Below are positions 1-9,064 of a stretch of 64,000 bases of DNA, piece after piece. The notes under the pieces are model-generated. The model saw only the letters and a program-made list of their open reading frames with translations. It did not search any database and was not told the DNA's origin. Numbering within the stretch: the first letter of the stretch is position 1; every line of letters starts with the position of its first letter. Location: positions 2,148,001 to 2,212,000 of the forward strand of contig NZ_OY775906.1 of NCBI RefSeq assembly GCF_963675065.1, in the 5' to 3' direction. The position numbers were made by a program, and so were the translations under genes. Source of the stretch: an uncultured Draconibacterium sp. GTDB lineage: Bacteria > Bacteroidota > Bacteroidia > Bacteroidales > Prolixibacteraceae.

Positions 1-609
1 AATGGCGATAAAGCACTTTCTCAACTCAATTATCAGGATGGTAAAGTATGGACTTTTGCCTTCCCTCTTTCGCAAAGAAACGAATCGTTTGCCCGCGATG
101 TGTTGTTTGTGCCAACGCTATACAATATTGTTTTAAACAGTTTACCGAAACAGGAAATGTCGTTCATTGTTGGAAAAAACAGTTTTATCAACCTGCCCCG
201 GAATCTAAAAGTGGATTTAAACTCATCTATTGAGATCGAGCATGCCGGAACGGGCGAAAAATTTATTCCTGTAAAAAATATTAATGGCAGAAATATACGA
301 CTTGAGTTTGGAGAACAGATAATTACAGATGGTCATTACCTGATTGAAAACGATGATAATACCATTGCGTCAATGGCGTTTAATTACAATCGTTTAGAGT
401 CGGATTTACGTTATTTCCAGTCCAATGAACTGAACACCCGCCTGCAAACCAATCAGCTAACAAATGCAACAGTTATTGAAGAAATTGATCGTAATTTCTC
501 AGAAATATTCGACGACATTCAGAATGGCCGCCAGTTGTGGAAATGGTGTTTATTGCTGGCATTGTTCTTTATTCTTTGTGAGGTGCTCATTGCGCGTTTC
601 TGGAAATAG
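1..609 (+). CDS. C-terminal part of a BatA-type membrane protein (partial)
   Basis: The frame is open from the first base of the window and ends at a TAG at 607-609, giving 202 visible residues, so the start lies upstream. The visible part looks like an extracytoplasmic beta-rich domain followed by a single C-terminal membrane helix of the form LWKWCLLLALFFILCEVLI and a short basic tail. That end is typical of Bacteroidota proteins with an N-terminal BatA domain and a C-terminal anchor, which are usually found near aerotolerance operons. The family assignment rests on the C-terminal architecture only; the diagnostic N-terminus is missing. The next gene is 120 bases downstream on the same strand. 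Confidence 0.6.
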   Translation, partial: NGDKALSQLNYQDGKVWTFAFPLSQRNESFARDVLFVPTLYNIVLNSLPKQEMSFIVGKNSFINLPRNLKVDLNSSIEIEHAGTGEKFIPVKNINGRNIRLEFGEQIITDGHYLIENDDNTIASMAFNYNRLESDLRYFQSNELNTRLQTNQLTNATVIEEIDRNFSEIFDDIQNGRQLWKWCLLLALFFILCEVLIARFWK

Positions 610-675
610 CAAAAACATTGCTTATTGTTTCAATTAGCTGATTTTTCTCACTGCTCTTTAACACCACTCATGTGG

Positions 676-706
676 TTGCTTTTTCAATCCAAAAATCGTA
701 TTTCTG
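676..706 (+). promoter_or_regulatory. Putative rocD promoter
   Basis: A TTG at 676-678 and TATTTCTG at 699-706, 20 bases apart, match the Bacteroidota -33/-7 consensus (TTG, TAnnTTTG) with one mismatch. The box ends 22 bases before the rocD ATG chosen at 729. Confidence 0.45.
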
Positions 707-728
707 CATTAAAATTAAACAACTTATT

Positions 729-1952
729 ATGACTAAATTAAGTTCTGCAGACTACATGGCCAAAGAGGATAAATTTGGCGCACACAACTACCATCCGCTA
801 CCGGTTGTTCTCTCAAAAGGAGATGGTATTTTTGTGTGGGATGTTGAGGGTAAAAAATATTACGATTTCCTGGCAGCTTATTCAGCTGTTAACCAGGGAC
901 ACTGCCATCCAAAAATAATTGATGCACTAACTGAGCAGGCAAAAACGCTGGCATTAACATCAAGGGCTTTTTACAACGATGTGCTGGGCGAATGGGAAGA
1001 GTACATGACCAAATTGTTTGGCTACGATAAAATGTTGCCCATGAACTCGGGTGCCGAGGCTGATGAAACAGCTTTAAAACTGATTCGCAAATGGGCCTAT
1101 AAAGTAAAGGGTATTCCTACAAATGAGGCCAAAATTGTGGTTTGCGACGGCAATTTCCACGGACGTACCATCACCATCATTTCCATGTCCAGTGATCCGG
1201 ATGCTTACAGTCATTATGGTCCGTACACACCCGGTTTTGTAAATATACCTTACAACGACATTGAGCGTCTTGAAGAAGAATTGCAGGATCCAAATGTGGC
1301 AGGTTTTCTTGTGGAACCGATTCAGGCCGAAGCAGGCGTTTATGTTCCGGAAGATGGCTACCTGAAAAAGGCCAGCGAGCTGTGTAAAAAATATAATGTT
1401 TTGTTTGTGGCCGACGAGGTGCAAACCGGTTTGGCCCGCACAGGAAAAATGCTGGCTTGTGATCATGAGAATGTTCGCCCCGATATTTTGGTTTTAGGAA
1501 AAGCGGTTTCAGGCGGTATTTATCCGGTTTCGTGTGTACTGGCAGATGATGAAATTATGCTGACCATAAAACCCGGTGAACACGGCAGTACATACGGCGG
1601 TAACCCAATTGCAGGAAAAGTTGCCATGGCGGCACTTGATGTTATTCAGGAAGAAGGGCTTGTAGAAAATGCTGAACGTTTAGGAAAAATATTCCGCGAA
1701 GAAATGCGCGCCATTGATTCGCCACTTATTGAAATTGTGCGGGGTAAAGGACTATTGAACGCTGTTGCCATAAAACCAATAAACGGAAAAACCGCCTGGG
1801 ATGTGTGTCTGGCCTTAAAAGAAAATGGATTGATTGCCAAACCAACACATGAGCACATTATTCGTTTTACACCTCCTTTGGTAATTACCGAAGAACAATT
1901 AATGGAAGCAATTGAAATTATTAAAACTACCTTGAAAGAATTTGAAGCTTAA
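729..1952 (+). CDS. rocD: Ornithine aminotransferase
   Basis: This is a class III PLP-dependent aminotransferase of 407 residues, the usual length for ornithine-oxo-acid transaminase. The family converts ornithine and 2-oxoglutarate to glutamate semialdehyde and glutamate. The N-terminal block (GAHNYHPLPVVLSKGDG, then YDFLAAYSAVNQGHCHP), the FVADEVQTGLARTGK region and the PLP lysine in VLGKAVSGG (residue 258) are all present. An in-frame start exists at 672, but the extra 19 residues are not family-like and would overlap the predicted promoter, so the ATG at 729 is preferred. The enzyme links arginine/ornithine to proline metabolism; a proline dehydrogenase lies at 50.3 kb, though not in the same operon. 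It converges on oxyR across a strong hairpin. Confidence 0.93.
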   Translation: MTKLSSADYMAKEDKFGAHNYHPLPVVLSKGDGIFVWDVEGKKYYDFLAAYSAVNQGHCHPKIIDALTEQAKTLALTSRAFYNDVLGEWEEYMTKLFGYDKMLPMNSGAEADETALKLIRKWAYKVKGIPTNEAKIVVCDGNFHGRTITIISMSSDPDAYSHYGPYTPGFVNIPYNDIERLEEELQDPNVAGFLVEPIQAEAGVYVPEDGYLKKASELCKKYNVLFVADEVQTGLARTGKMLACDHENVRPDILVLGKAVSGGIYPVSCVLADDEIMLTIKPGEHGSTYGGNPIAGKVAMAALDVIQEEGLVENAERLGKIFREEMRAIDSPLIEIVRGKGLLNAVAIKPINGKTAWDVCLALKENGLIAKPTHEHIIRFTPPLVITEEQLMEAIEIIKTTLKEFEA

Positions 1953-1960
1953 TTTATAAA

Positions 1961-1997
1961 ATAGTGCTACTATCACTGAGAGTGATAGTAGCACTAT
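1961..1997. terminator. Bidirectional hairpin between rocD and oxyR
   Basis: A perfect 17-bp stem (1961-1977 with 1981-1997) closes on the 3-base loop GAG and fills almost the whole 48-base gap between two convergent stop codons. A-rich and T-rich flanks are present, so it probably terminates both genes. Confidence 0.8.
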
Positions 1998-2000
1998 AAT

Positions 2001-2924
2001 TCACAAACGAATCGCAAACTTTTTCAAACGCTCATCAATCATTTCATCCGGAATAATCGTTTTAAATGCATCGCTTACTGCGTTAATAATACGCTCTTTC
2101 ACAAAATTCTTGTGAATAACAATCGACACCTCGCGAATCGCCGGCGGATCGTTAATTTCGCGTACATTTTTGCGCTGCTCATCGTTTAGCAAAGGCAAGT
2201 GCAATTCAGGAATTAAGGTATAGCCGCCGTTTAAATCAACTATGCGTACAAGCGTATCAATACTTCCGGCTTCAAAAATATGATTGTATGGCAGTTTGGT
2301 GGTACAAAAATTAAAAACCTGGTCGCGCAAACAATGCCCTTCTTCCAGTACCCAAAGCTTCTCCTGCGGCATATTTCCAGGGTTCAGCGGAACATCCTTT
2401 AATGGATGATCGGCAGCGAAATAGGCATAAAAGCGTTCGTAAAACAAAGGTATCTCCAAAAAGTCGGGCTCATCAAGTGGTGTTGCCGCAATAAACATAT
2501 CTATCCGGTCCTTTTTTAGCGTATCAACCAGCGTTGCCGTGTTCATTTCCGAAATGGTAAGTTGCACAGTTGGACAGCTTTCACCAAACGATTTAATAAA
2601 ACGTGGCACCAGGTAGTTGGCCAAAGTTGGAATAACACCAACATGTAACGATCCGCTTAACGAATCGGTCTCATTCGATACCAGTTCATTGATTTTCCGG
2701 ATCTCTTTTATCGATCGTTCGGCCTGTTCAATAATCTTTTTACCCAACGCAGTTGGCTCTATCGGATGTTTCGACCGATCAAAAATATCAACTCCCAGCT
2801 CGGTTTCCAGCTTTTGTATCATCGTACTTAATGTGGGTTGTGTAACCCCGCATTGCTTCGAAGCAGTAACAAAATGCCTGTATTTATTCACCGCGAGAAT
2901 ATATTCCAATTGTTGTAACGTCAT
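2001..2924 (-). CDS. oxyR: OxyR-type LysR hydrogen peroxide sensor
   Basis: A LysR-family regulator of 307 residues. The N-terminal winged helix (MTLQQLEYILAVNKYRHF, then GVTQPTLSTMIQKLE) is followed by a substrate-binding domain. The motif GHCLRDQVFNFC holds two cysteines eight residues apart, the same spacing as the redox pair C199/C208 of E. coli OxyR, so it very probably senses peroxide by disulfide formation. A longer frame reaches 3017, but homology starts at the ATG at 2924. It is transcribed divergently from ahpC and ahpF, its expected targets, and the 123-base gap holds both promoters. Confidence 0.93.
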   Translation of the reverse strand: MTLQQLEYILAVNKYRHFVTASKQCGVTQPTLSTMIQKLETELGVDIFDRSKHPIEPTALGKKIIEQAERSIKEIRKINELVSNETDSLSGSLHVGVIPTLANYLVPRFIKSFGESCPTVQLTISEMNTATLVDTLKKDRIDMFIAATPLDEPDFLEIPLFYERFYAYFAADHPLKDVPLNPGNMPQEKLWVLEEGHCLRDQVFNFCTTKLPYNHIFEAGSIDTLVRIVDLNGGYTLIPELHLPLLNDEQRKNVREINDPPAIREVSIVIHKNFVKERIINAVSDAFKTIIPDEMIDERLKKFAIRL

Positions 2925-2943
2925 GATATTGATTTTATCAATA

Positions 2944-2951
2944 CAAATATA
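2944..2951 (-). promoter_or_regulatory. Putative oxyR -7 element
   Basis: On the minus strand these bases read TATATTTG, a full match to TAnnTTTG, 20 bases upstream of the oxyR ATG. No clear TTG is seen at the usual distance, as expected for a weaker, possibly autoregulated promoter. Confidence 0.4.
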
Positions 2952-2963
2952 CATTTTATCTGT

Positions 2964-2994
2964 TTGATTAATATCGTAGGGCGTATTATGTTTG
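2964..2994 (+). promoter_or_regulatory. ahpC promoter
   Basis: TTG at 2964-2966 and TATGTTTG at 2987-2994 are 20 bases apart and match the Bacteroidota consensus. The leader to the ahpC ATG is then about 45 bases. The AT-rich block immediately upstream (2925-2963) between oxyR and this promoter is where OxyR would be expected to bind. Confidence 0.65.
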
Positions 2995-3047
2995 CAACAG
3001 AAATTTAAGAGAAACACAAATAAGTTAAATATTTAAAGAAAAAAACT

Positions 3048-3611
3048 ATGTCACAAATTGGAAAACAAGTAGTAGATTTTGAAGTACAGGCATTTGCAAA
3101 CAACGCTTTCAAAACAGTAAAAAAAGAAGATGTATTAGGTAAATGGTCGATCTTTTTCTTCTACCCTGCCGATTTCACATTCGTGTGTCCTACCGAATTG
3201 GAAGACCTGGCAAACAAGTACGAAGAGTTTAAAGCAACCGGTGCCGAGATTTACTCGGTTTCAACTGATACACACTTTGTACACAAAGCATGGCACGACA
3301 CTTCAGAAACAATTAAAAAAATCAAATACCCAATGTTGGCCGATCCAACAGGAGTTTTGTCACGCGGATTTGATGTTATGATTGAAGAAGCCGGTTTGGC
3401 TGAGCGTGGAACTTTTATCGTAAATCCACAAGGCGAAATTGTTGCTTATGAAGTGGTAGCAGGAAACGTAGGCAGAAATGCAGATGAACTGCTTCGCCGT
3501 TTGAAAGCATTGCAATTTGTTGCTGAAAACCCATCGGAAGTTTGTCCGGCAAAATGGGAAGAAGGACAGAAAACATTAGAGCCAAGCATCGATCTTGTTG
3601 GTGTGATCTAA
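3048..3611 (+). CDS. ahpC: Alkyl hydroperoxide reductase subunit C
   Basis: A typical 2-Cys peroxiredoxin of 187 residues, the standard AhpC length. It reduces hydrogen peroxide and organic hydroperoxides in the cytoplasm. The peroxidatic cysteine is in FTFVCPTELEDL and the resolving cysteine in SEVCPAKWEEG near the C-terminus. AhpF, encoded 71 bases downstream, is the dedicated disulfide reductase, and OxyR is divergent upstream, so this is the classic oxyR-ahpCF arrangement. Confidence 0.97.
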   Translation: MSQIGKQVVDFEVQAFANNAFKTVKKEDVLGKWSIFFFYPADFTFVCPTELEDLANKYEEFKATGAEIYSVSTDTHFVHKAWHDTSETIKKIKYPMLADPTGVLSRGFDVMIEEAGLAERGTFIVNPQGEIVAYEVVAGNVGRNADELLRRLKALQFVAENPSEVCPAKWEEGQKTLEPSIDLVGVI

Positions 3612-3682
3612 TAGAAGTATCAAAAAAGAATCTTAAAAAATCAGGAGCAGCAATTTAGCTGCTCCTTCTAAAAACCAAAGTC

Positions 3683-5242
3683 ATGTTACAACAAGCCATA
3701 AAAGATAAATTACAGGAAGTTTTCAGCCCCCTTAAAAACAATTACACCTTTCAGGTTGCAGTTGCAAATTCTCATCCTGACAAAGCCCAACTAATTGGCC
3801 TGTTGGATGACGTTGCATCTACTTCGGAAAAAATAAATATTTCTGTTGAAGAAGGAAAAAGGCTGAAATTTACCATCTTAAAAAACAACACCCCCACAAA
3901 CATTATTTTTCGTGCAATACCTAACGGCCACGAATTTCCATCGTTGCTAACCGCCATTTTAAACCTCGACGGTATTGGTAAAAACCTGCCTGACGAAGCG
4001 GTTGCCAATCAAATAAAAGGATTAAAAGGCGAGATTGTACTAAAAAGTTACATTTCGCTAACCTGCACAAACTGCCCTGAGGTGGTTCAGGCTTTAAATG
4101 TTTTAACGCTGTTAAACCCAAACATTCGTCACGAGATTATCGACGGATCGATTAACAAAGAAGAAGTAGAAGCGCTGGGAATACAAGCCGTTCCAACGGT
4201 TTATGCCAATGGAGAACAATTACATGTTGGCCGCTCATCAATTGGCGAATTGCTGGCAAAACTGGAAGATAAAGTAGGATCGGAACCTGTTACAAGTGCA
4301 CCCGTTGAGAAAGAATATGATGTAGTCGTTGTTGGCGGTGGACCTGCCGGCGTATCTGCAGCAGTTTATTCAGCACGAAAAGGATTTTCTGTTGCCCTGG
4401 TTGCCGAAAAAGTTGGCGGTCAACTGAACGAAACCGTTTCGATTGAAAATATGATTTCAATACCTCAAACCACCGGGACAAAACTGTCGGCCGATTTAAT
4501 GAGTCACCTGAATGATTATCCTATTGATGTGCTTGAAAACCGCCGCGTTGAAAACGTAGCATTAAAAGATGGTGTTAAAGAAGTGCAGACTTCATTAAAC
4601 GAAACCTTTAAAACACCGGCACTGATTATTGCAACCGGCGCAAGCTGGCGACGTTTGGGCGTTCCCGGCGAGAATGAATACATTGGTTCAGGAGTAGCAT
4701 TCTGTACCCACTGCGACGGACCGTTTTACAAAGACAAAAAAGTAGTTGTTGTGGGTGGTGGAAACTCAGGTTTGGAAGCTGCCATCGACCTCTCATCAAT
4801 CGCATCAGAAGTAACCGTGCTTGAGTTTATGGACGAGCTGAAAGGCGACCAGGTTTTGCAAGACAAACTAAAAACATTAGCAAATTTAACCATTCACACC
4901 AATGCGCAAACAACAGCCGTTATAGGTGACGGGAATAAAGTTACGGCACTGGAATTCAAAAACAGAGAAACAGAAAAAACAGAAACAATTTCCACTGATG
5001 GTGTATTCGTTCAGATCGGATTACAAGCCAACAGTAAAGTATTCTCAGAAGTGGTTGATACCAACCGCATGGGAGAAATAGAAATTGATGCACATTGCCG
5101 TACAAAACAAGCGGGCGTTTATGCCGCCGGAGACGTTTCCGTAGTTCCGTACAAACAAATTGTAATTGCAATGGGCGAAGGATCGAAAGCTGCCCTCTCA
5201 GCCTTTGAAGACAAGATTAAAAATAAGCTGGTTCAGAATTAA
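3683..5242 (+). CDS. ahpF: Alkyl hydroperoxide reductase subunit F
   Basis: A full-length AhpF flavoprotein of 519 residues that passes electrons from NADH to AhpC. In order: an N-terminal tandem thioredoxin-like domain with the CxxC in SLTCTNCPE (about residue 130), an FAD-binding segment (VVVVGGGPAGVSAA), the redox-active CxxC in AFCTHCDGP, and an NAD-binding segment (VVVVGGGNSGLEAA). The C-terminal GVYAAGDVSVVPYKQ block also binds FAD. It lies 71 bases behind ahpC and is followed by a good intrinsic terminator, so ahpC-ahpF is probably one transcript. Confidence 0.97.
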   Translation: MLQQAIKDKLQEVFSPLKNNYTFQVAVANSHPDKAQLIGLLDDVASTSEKINISVEEGKRLKFTILKNNTPTNIIFRAIPNGHEFPSLLTAILNLDGIGKNLPDEAVANQIKGLKGEIVLKSYISLTCTNCPEVVQALNVLTLLNPNIRHEIIDGSINKEEVEALGIQAVPTVYANGEQLHVGRSSIGELLAKLEDKVGSEPVTSAPVEKEYDVVVVGGGPAGVSAAVYSARKGFSVALVAEKVGGQLNETVSIENMISIPQTTGTKLSADLMSHLNDYPIDVLENRRVENVALKDGVKEVQTSLNETFKTPALIIATGASWRRLGVPGENEYIGSGVAFCTHCDGPFYKDKKVVVVGGGNSGLEAAIDLSSIASEVTVLEFMDELKGDQVLQDKLKTLANLTIHTNAQTTAVIGDGNKVTALEFKNRETEKTETISTDGVFVQIGLQANSKVFSEVVDTNRMGEIEIDAHCRTKQAGVYAAGDVSVVPYKQIVIAMGEGSKAALSAFEDKIKNKLVQN

Positions 5243-5283
5243 CAACTGATAATTAACAGTGATACATTTTCGTTTTTAAATCA

Positions 5284-5310
5284 TCCCGGCATTTTGTCGG
5301 GAATTTTTTT
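5284..5310 (+). terminator. Intrinsic terminator after ahpF
   Basis: An 8-bp stem (TCCCGGCA with TGTCGGGA, one G-T pair) with a TTT loop is followed by seven T residues at 5304-5310, 42 bases after the ahpF stop. Confidence 0.85.
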
Positions 5311-5489
5311 GTCTGGATTCAGGATACCCGATACCGGATTCTCGATACTCGCAACGGACAACTCGATTCAGGCAACTCCCAACTCAACCCAAGAAGCACT
5401 TTTGCCTTTTTACTTTTTGCCTTGATGCTGGATACTGGATGTTTGATACTGGAACTCGTGGCTCGCAGCTAGAAGCTCGTAGCTAGCAT
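5311..5489. repeat. Fragments of the dispersed CTCG-rich repeat family
   Basis: The gap between the ahpF terminator and the SDR gene contains short, irregular direct repeats (GATACCGGATTCTCGATACTCG) and the strings CTTTTGCCTTTTTAC and CTCGTGGCTCGCAGCTAGAAGCTCGTAGCTAG. The latter belong to the long repeat arrays at 27.4-30.8 kb and 37.3-38 kb. No coding potential is seen. Confidence 0.6.
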
Positions 5490-6293
5490 CTATTTTAACG
5501 GTGAATCGGGTTCGTTTTTGAATACGGCATAAAGAATCTGATCAACCAGCCAGGCCCAAAGCTTTGCCACGAGAACGATCGCTTTCCCATCCCAGAATGA
5601 GACGATCATTTTACGACGTCGGTTTTTAATGGCGCGATACATAATTGCTGCACAGCGTTCGGCCGACATCATTTTATTTTCGTTACGTGGTGTTTTTCCC
5701 TGTTTACTTCCATCGGCAACCAGCGCTGTTTCACGAATTTCAGATGCCGTAAAACCGGGCGCCACAACCAAAACATGCAATCCGGCACGCAGGTACTCAA
5801 CCCGCAGCGTATCAAGAAAACCGCGCACTGCAAATTTCGAAGACGAATAGCCGGTGCGACCAGGTAATCCAATGTATCCACCCGTTGAAATCACGCCAAC
5901 AACAGAACCTTTTTGTTCGAGCAAATACGGAAGCGCATATTTGGTGCAATAAACAGTACCCCAGTAGTTCACGTCCATTACTTTCCGTAACACTTCGGTT
6001 TCAACATCTTCGAGTACTGCCCGCATGGAAATTCCCGCATTATTAATAAGAATATTGATTTTTCCGAAGCGCTCGATCGCCTTATCGATCAAATGCTTGC
6101 AATCCTCTTCAATCGAGACATCAGTTTTTACCGGTAAAACTTCAACGTTGGAGAGTTTTTCTTTTAGCGCCTCTAAACGCTCAATTCTACGCGCAGCCAA
6201 TACCAGGTTAAACCCCTCCGCTGCATACTTTTCGGCCAATGCTCTTCCTATTCCTGACGAAGCTCCGGTAATTACAACTACTTTGTCTGTCAT
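5490..6293 (-). CDS. Short-chain dehydrogenase/reductase
   Basis: A classical SDR oxidoreductase of 267 residues. Visible elements are the cofactor motif TGASSGIG near the N-terminus, NNAG (INILINNAGIS), the catalytic tyrosine and lysine in YSSSKFA, and APGF after the active site. The arginine pair in AARRIERL after the second strand favours NADP(H). A hydrophobic C-terminal stretch (AIVLVAKLWAWLVDQIL) suggests membrane association, as in DhrS7/YqjQ-like members. The substrate cannot be told from sequence. The frame extends to 6356, but MTDKVVVITGASSGIG at 6293 is the natural start. Confidence 0.85.
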   Translation of the reverse strand: MTDKVVVITGASSGIGRALAEKYAAEGFNLVLAARRIERLEALKEKLSNVEVLPVKTDVSIEEDCKHLIDKAIERFGKINILINNAGISMRAVLEDVETEVLRKVMDVNYWGTVYCTKYALPYLLEQKGSVVGVISTGGYIGLPGRTGYSSSKFAVRGFLDTLRVEYLRAGLHVLVVAPGFTASEIRETALVADGSKQGKTPRNENKMMSAERCAAIMYRAIKNRRRKMIVSFWDGKAIVLVAKLWAWLVDQILYAVFKNEPDSPLK

Positions 6294-6474
6294 GTAATAA
6301 TTCAATTGATAATGCTGTCTGGTTGCCCAGTTAATTTGAGTCGGCAAAATACGCATTTTTCTGTTTCTATTCGGAGGATTACCGAATATTATTCAGAAGC
6401 ATACTTCAACATAAACAAAAATGTATACTGATAATAATGTTACACCCCTTCTTTAAACCAACCGGTAGCATGTT

Positions 6475-8961
6475 CTATTTGAAAAGTTTTTTAAGACCAT
6501 CCCCCAACTTATTCAATGAATTTTTCAAATCATCTTTTGTAGCATCAGTAACGGCTTTTTGTGTGGCGCTTAAATCAAGATTTACTTTAGCATCGCCTAC
6601 AGGCCCTTTCAGCACAACGCCGGCAGGCAACATGGTAATCTTTTCATTTCCCGGCAATACTGCAAGTATTTTCTGAATATCAGGGCCAAACATTTCGCGC
6701 TGCACGTTAAAATCCATTCGCATGTCCAATAAACTTTCCGCATTCAGACTTCCTTGAATTTTTGTTTCCTGCCCAATTACTTTTGTGGTAAACGGACTTA
6801 GCAACAAACTACCGTCTTCAACAGTTAAATTGGCAGTAAAATCTCCGATGGTTACATTCTGAAGTTTTTCTTTTTTAATTATCCCGCTTAATTGGCTAAA
6901 CAACGGCGAACCTTTAATCTCAACATTATTGGTACTGAATGATCCTTTTCCGTTTGTTGTTGCGGCAATCAGTTTAAGCTGTGGACTTAATCTTCCTTTC
7001 ATCCCCAGACTTGTGCTGAGATTTCCGGTACTGTTTCCCGCACCAGGAATTAATTTCCTGAATCCGGCTACCGTATGGTACATAGTCGGAATATCAAATC
7101 CGGCAATATCAAACCCAAAATCAAAAAGAGGCTGATTTTGTGCCGTATTTTCATATGATCCGTTCATTGTCATCTTACCATCCAGCATATTCATGTTTAG
7201 CCCGTCGAGAATCAGTTTTTTATCCACTGCCCTCACTACTCCTTTTATGTCTGTAATCGGAATGCGGTTAAAAACGGCGCGATTTATAGTTGAACGGAAG
7301 GTGATATCGATATTTTCAGGCACATCAAAAGCTAATGTTTCCAGTTCCTGTTCTTCCGTTATTTCCTCGTTTTGCTCAGCCTCTTCTTCCATTACCTGCA
7401 AACGAAGCAATTCATTTAAGTTTACGTAGTTTGAATTCAACTGCAGATTTCCTTTCAGTATTCCGTCTTTCATTACATAATTCAGGTAATTACTTACTTT
7501 CCCTGATAAACGGAAATCGCTTTCTCCAACTTTAAGGGTAAAATTTCCAAGGTTTATATTCTGCGGCGAAAAATCCATTCTGCCGGTTGGAATTACCACT
7601 TGTTGCGTGAGATCGGGCGAATCGTAAACAAAGTTGTTCAACAGTACTACTCCATCTGATTTTATTTTGTCGTAAGCCTCTGCTTCAACGTCGGAGTAAC
7701 GCCCTTTGGCAAACAGATTGGCATCAATAATTCCTGAAATATTCACGCTATCCATTGGCAGCGCATCTTTTAAATGATCGAGATTTATTTTGCCAACAAA
7801 CGCGCCATCAAATAAAGGATCGCTTTCCGGATTTGAAATTTTCAAGGTCAGATCAACCGGGTTATTCCGAATTTCGGCGTGTGCTTTATTGATATTTATT
7901 TTAAGCAAATCAAGGTCGCCCTGAGGTTTCCCGATTAGCATTTCGGCACTGATATTTTTTATTTCCTCGGGCATTTCGGCATACTTAAAATTGCCATTAT
8001 CAACTTTAACCTGCAGGTCGATTTTCGGATAATCCTCATCAATAAAGTACCCTGAAACGTCTCCTGAAATCGTTGCCGAGCCGGTTGTTGTAATACCCGC
8101 TAAGTATTCCTCATAATCTTTGGGAACAAGCGCCAAAAAGTTCTCGAAATCCGAGGCTTTTGTTTTTAACTGAAGGTTCAGAAAAGTAGTATCGTTTGGC
8201 ACACTGAGATCGCCACTCAACTCAAGCGGCAGTCGGTTTACCAGCAACTCACTTTCAGCAATGGTAAACAGCATCGATTCGAAATCAACGTCAAGCAATG
8301 TTTTCAAATCCAGCGACGTGTTTGATACATACGTAACTCCTTCCATTGAATATGTAAGATTGCTGACTACTCCCCCGATATTCAGCTGCGTGGTATTGCC
8401 AAACATTTCTCCCGAAATATTCAGATTGATGTTTTCCAGATCAGCACGCATTTTTGCCGATTTATCGTTATAGATCAGGTGGGCATCATTCACCTCAATA
8501 TTTTCCAATGCCAATTGAAATTCCTCGGCATCGGCTGTGGTTGCACTTTCCTTTTCTGCCGAACCGGAGGCCGGGGCAAGGTTCCAGTTTACATTTCCTG
8601 ATTCAGCAACAACCAAATTCAGCGACGGTTTTTCAAGAATAATTTCCGCGATACTTCTGTCGGAACTAAAAAGCGACGACAAATTCATTGTTGCCTCAAA
8701 ACGCTGGACATTTAGTAATGTATCCTGTGCAAACTCCCCTTTTCCTTTGATTAGTACATCCTGCAGATCAACTGTTACTTTGGGGAAATTTTTAAACAAC
8801 GACAGTTTCAGGTCGGCAAATTCAACCTCGGCATTCAATTGTTTATTGAGCGTTGTTTTTGCTGTATTTAAAATGCTCTGTTTGAAAAACACCGGGATTG
8901 CCAAAACGGCTCCAAATAGCACTACAATAACGATGAGTATAATTACAAATATTCGTTTCAT
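6475..8961 (-). CDS. AsmA-like envelope protein
   Basis: A protein of 828 residues with a single N-terminal membrane helix (MKRIFVIILIVIVVLFGAVL) followed by a long beta-rich periplasmic part. The first 70 residues (LNAEVEFADLKLSLFKNFPKVTVDLQDV) match AsmA-type N-termini. The C-terminal third (KGSFSTNNVEIKGSPLFSQL, then LLDMRMDFNVQ) matches the AsmA C-terminal region. Members of this superfamily form hydrophobic-groove bridges that carry lipids between membranes or influence outer-membrane assembly. The exact role here is not known. It stands alone, 102 bases from cinA on the same strand. Confidence 0.85.
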   Translation of the reverse strand: MKRIFVIILIVIVVLFGAVLAIPVFFKQSILNTAKTTLNKQLNAEVEFADLKLSLFKNFPKVTVDLQDVLIKGKGEFAQDTLLNVQRFEATMNLSSLFSSDRSIAEIILEKPSLNLVVAESGNVNWNLAPASGSAEKESATTADAEEFQLALENIEVNDAHLIYNDKSAKMRADLENINLNISGEMFGNTTQLNIGGVVSNLTYSMEGVTYVSNTSLDLKTLLDVDFESMLFTIAESELLVNRLPLELSGDLSVPNDTTFLNLQLKTKASDFENFLALVPKDYEEYLAGITTTGSATISGDVSGYFIDEDYPKIDLQVKVDNGNFKYAEMPEEIKNISAEMLIGKPQGDLDLLKININKAHAEIRNNPVDLTLKISNPESDPLFDGAFVGKINLDHLKDALPMDSVNISGIIDANLFAKGRYSDVEAEAYDKIKSDGVVLLNNFVYDSPDLTQQVVIPTGRMDFSPQNINLGNFTLKVGESDFRLSGKVSNYLNYVMKDGILKGNLQLNSNYVNLNELLRLQVMEEEAEQNEEITEEQELETLAFDVPENIDITFRSTINRAVFNRIPITDIKGVVRAVDKKLILDGLNMNMLDGKMTMNGSYENTAQNQPLFDFGFDIAGFDIPTMYHTVAGFRKLIPGAGNSTGNLSTSLGMKGRLSPQLKLIAATTNGKGSFSTNNVEIKGSPLFSQLSGIIKKEKLQNVTIGDFTANLTVEDGSLLLSPFTTKVIGQETKIQGSLNAESLLDMRMDFNVQREMFGPDIQKILAVLPGNEKITMLPAGVVLKGPVGDAKVNLDLSATQKAVTDATKDDLKNSLNKLGDGLKKLFK

Positions 8962-9064
8962 ATTTTTCTGTTTTCTGATTCAAAAATACATCATTAGAAC
9001 GTTTAAGAACGTTAGAAGTTGTTAAAAAGTTGGAAGATTGAAGACGGAAGTCTGATGTTGGAAA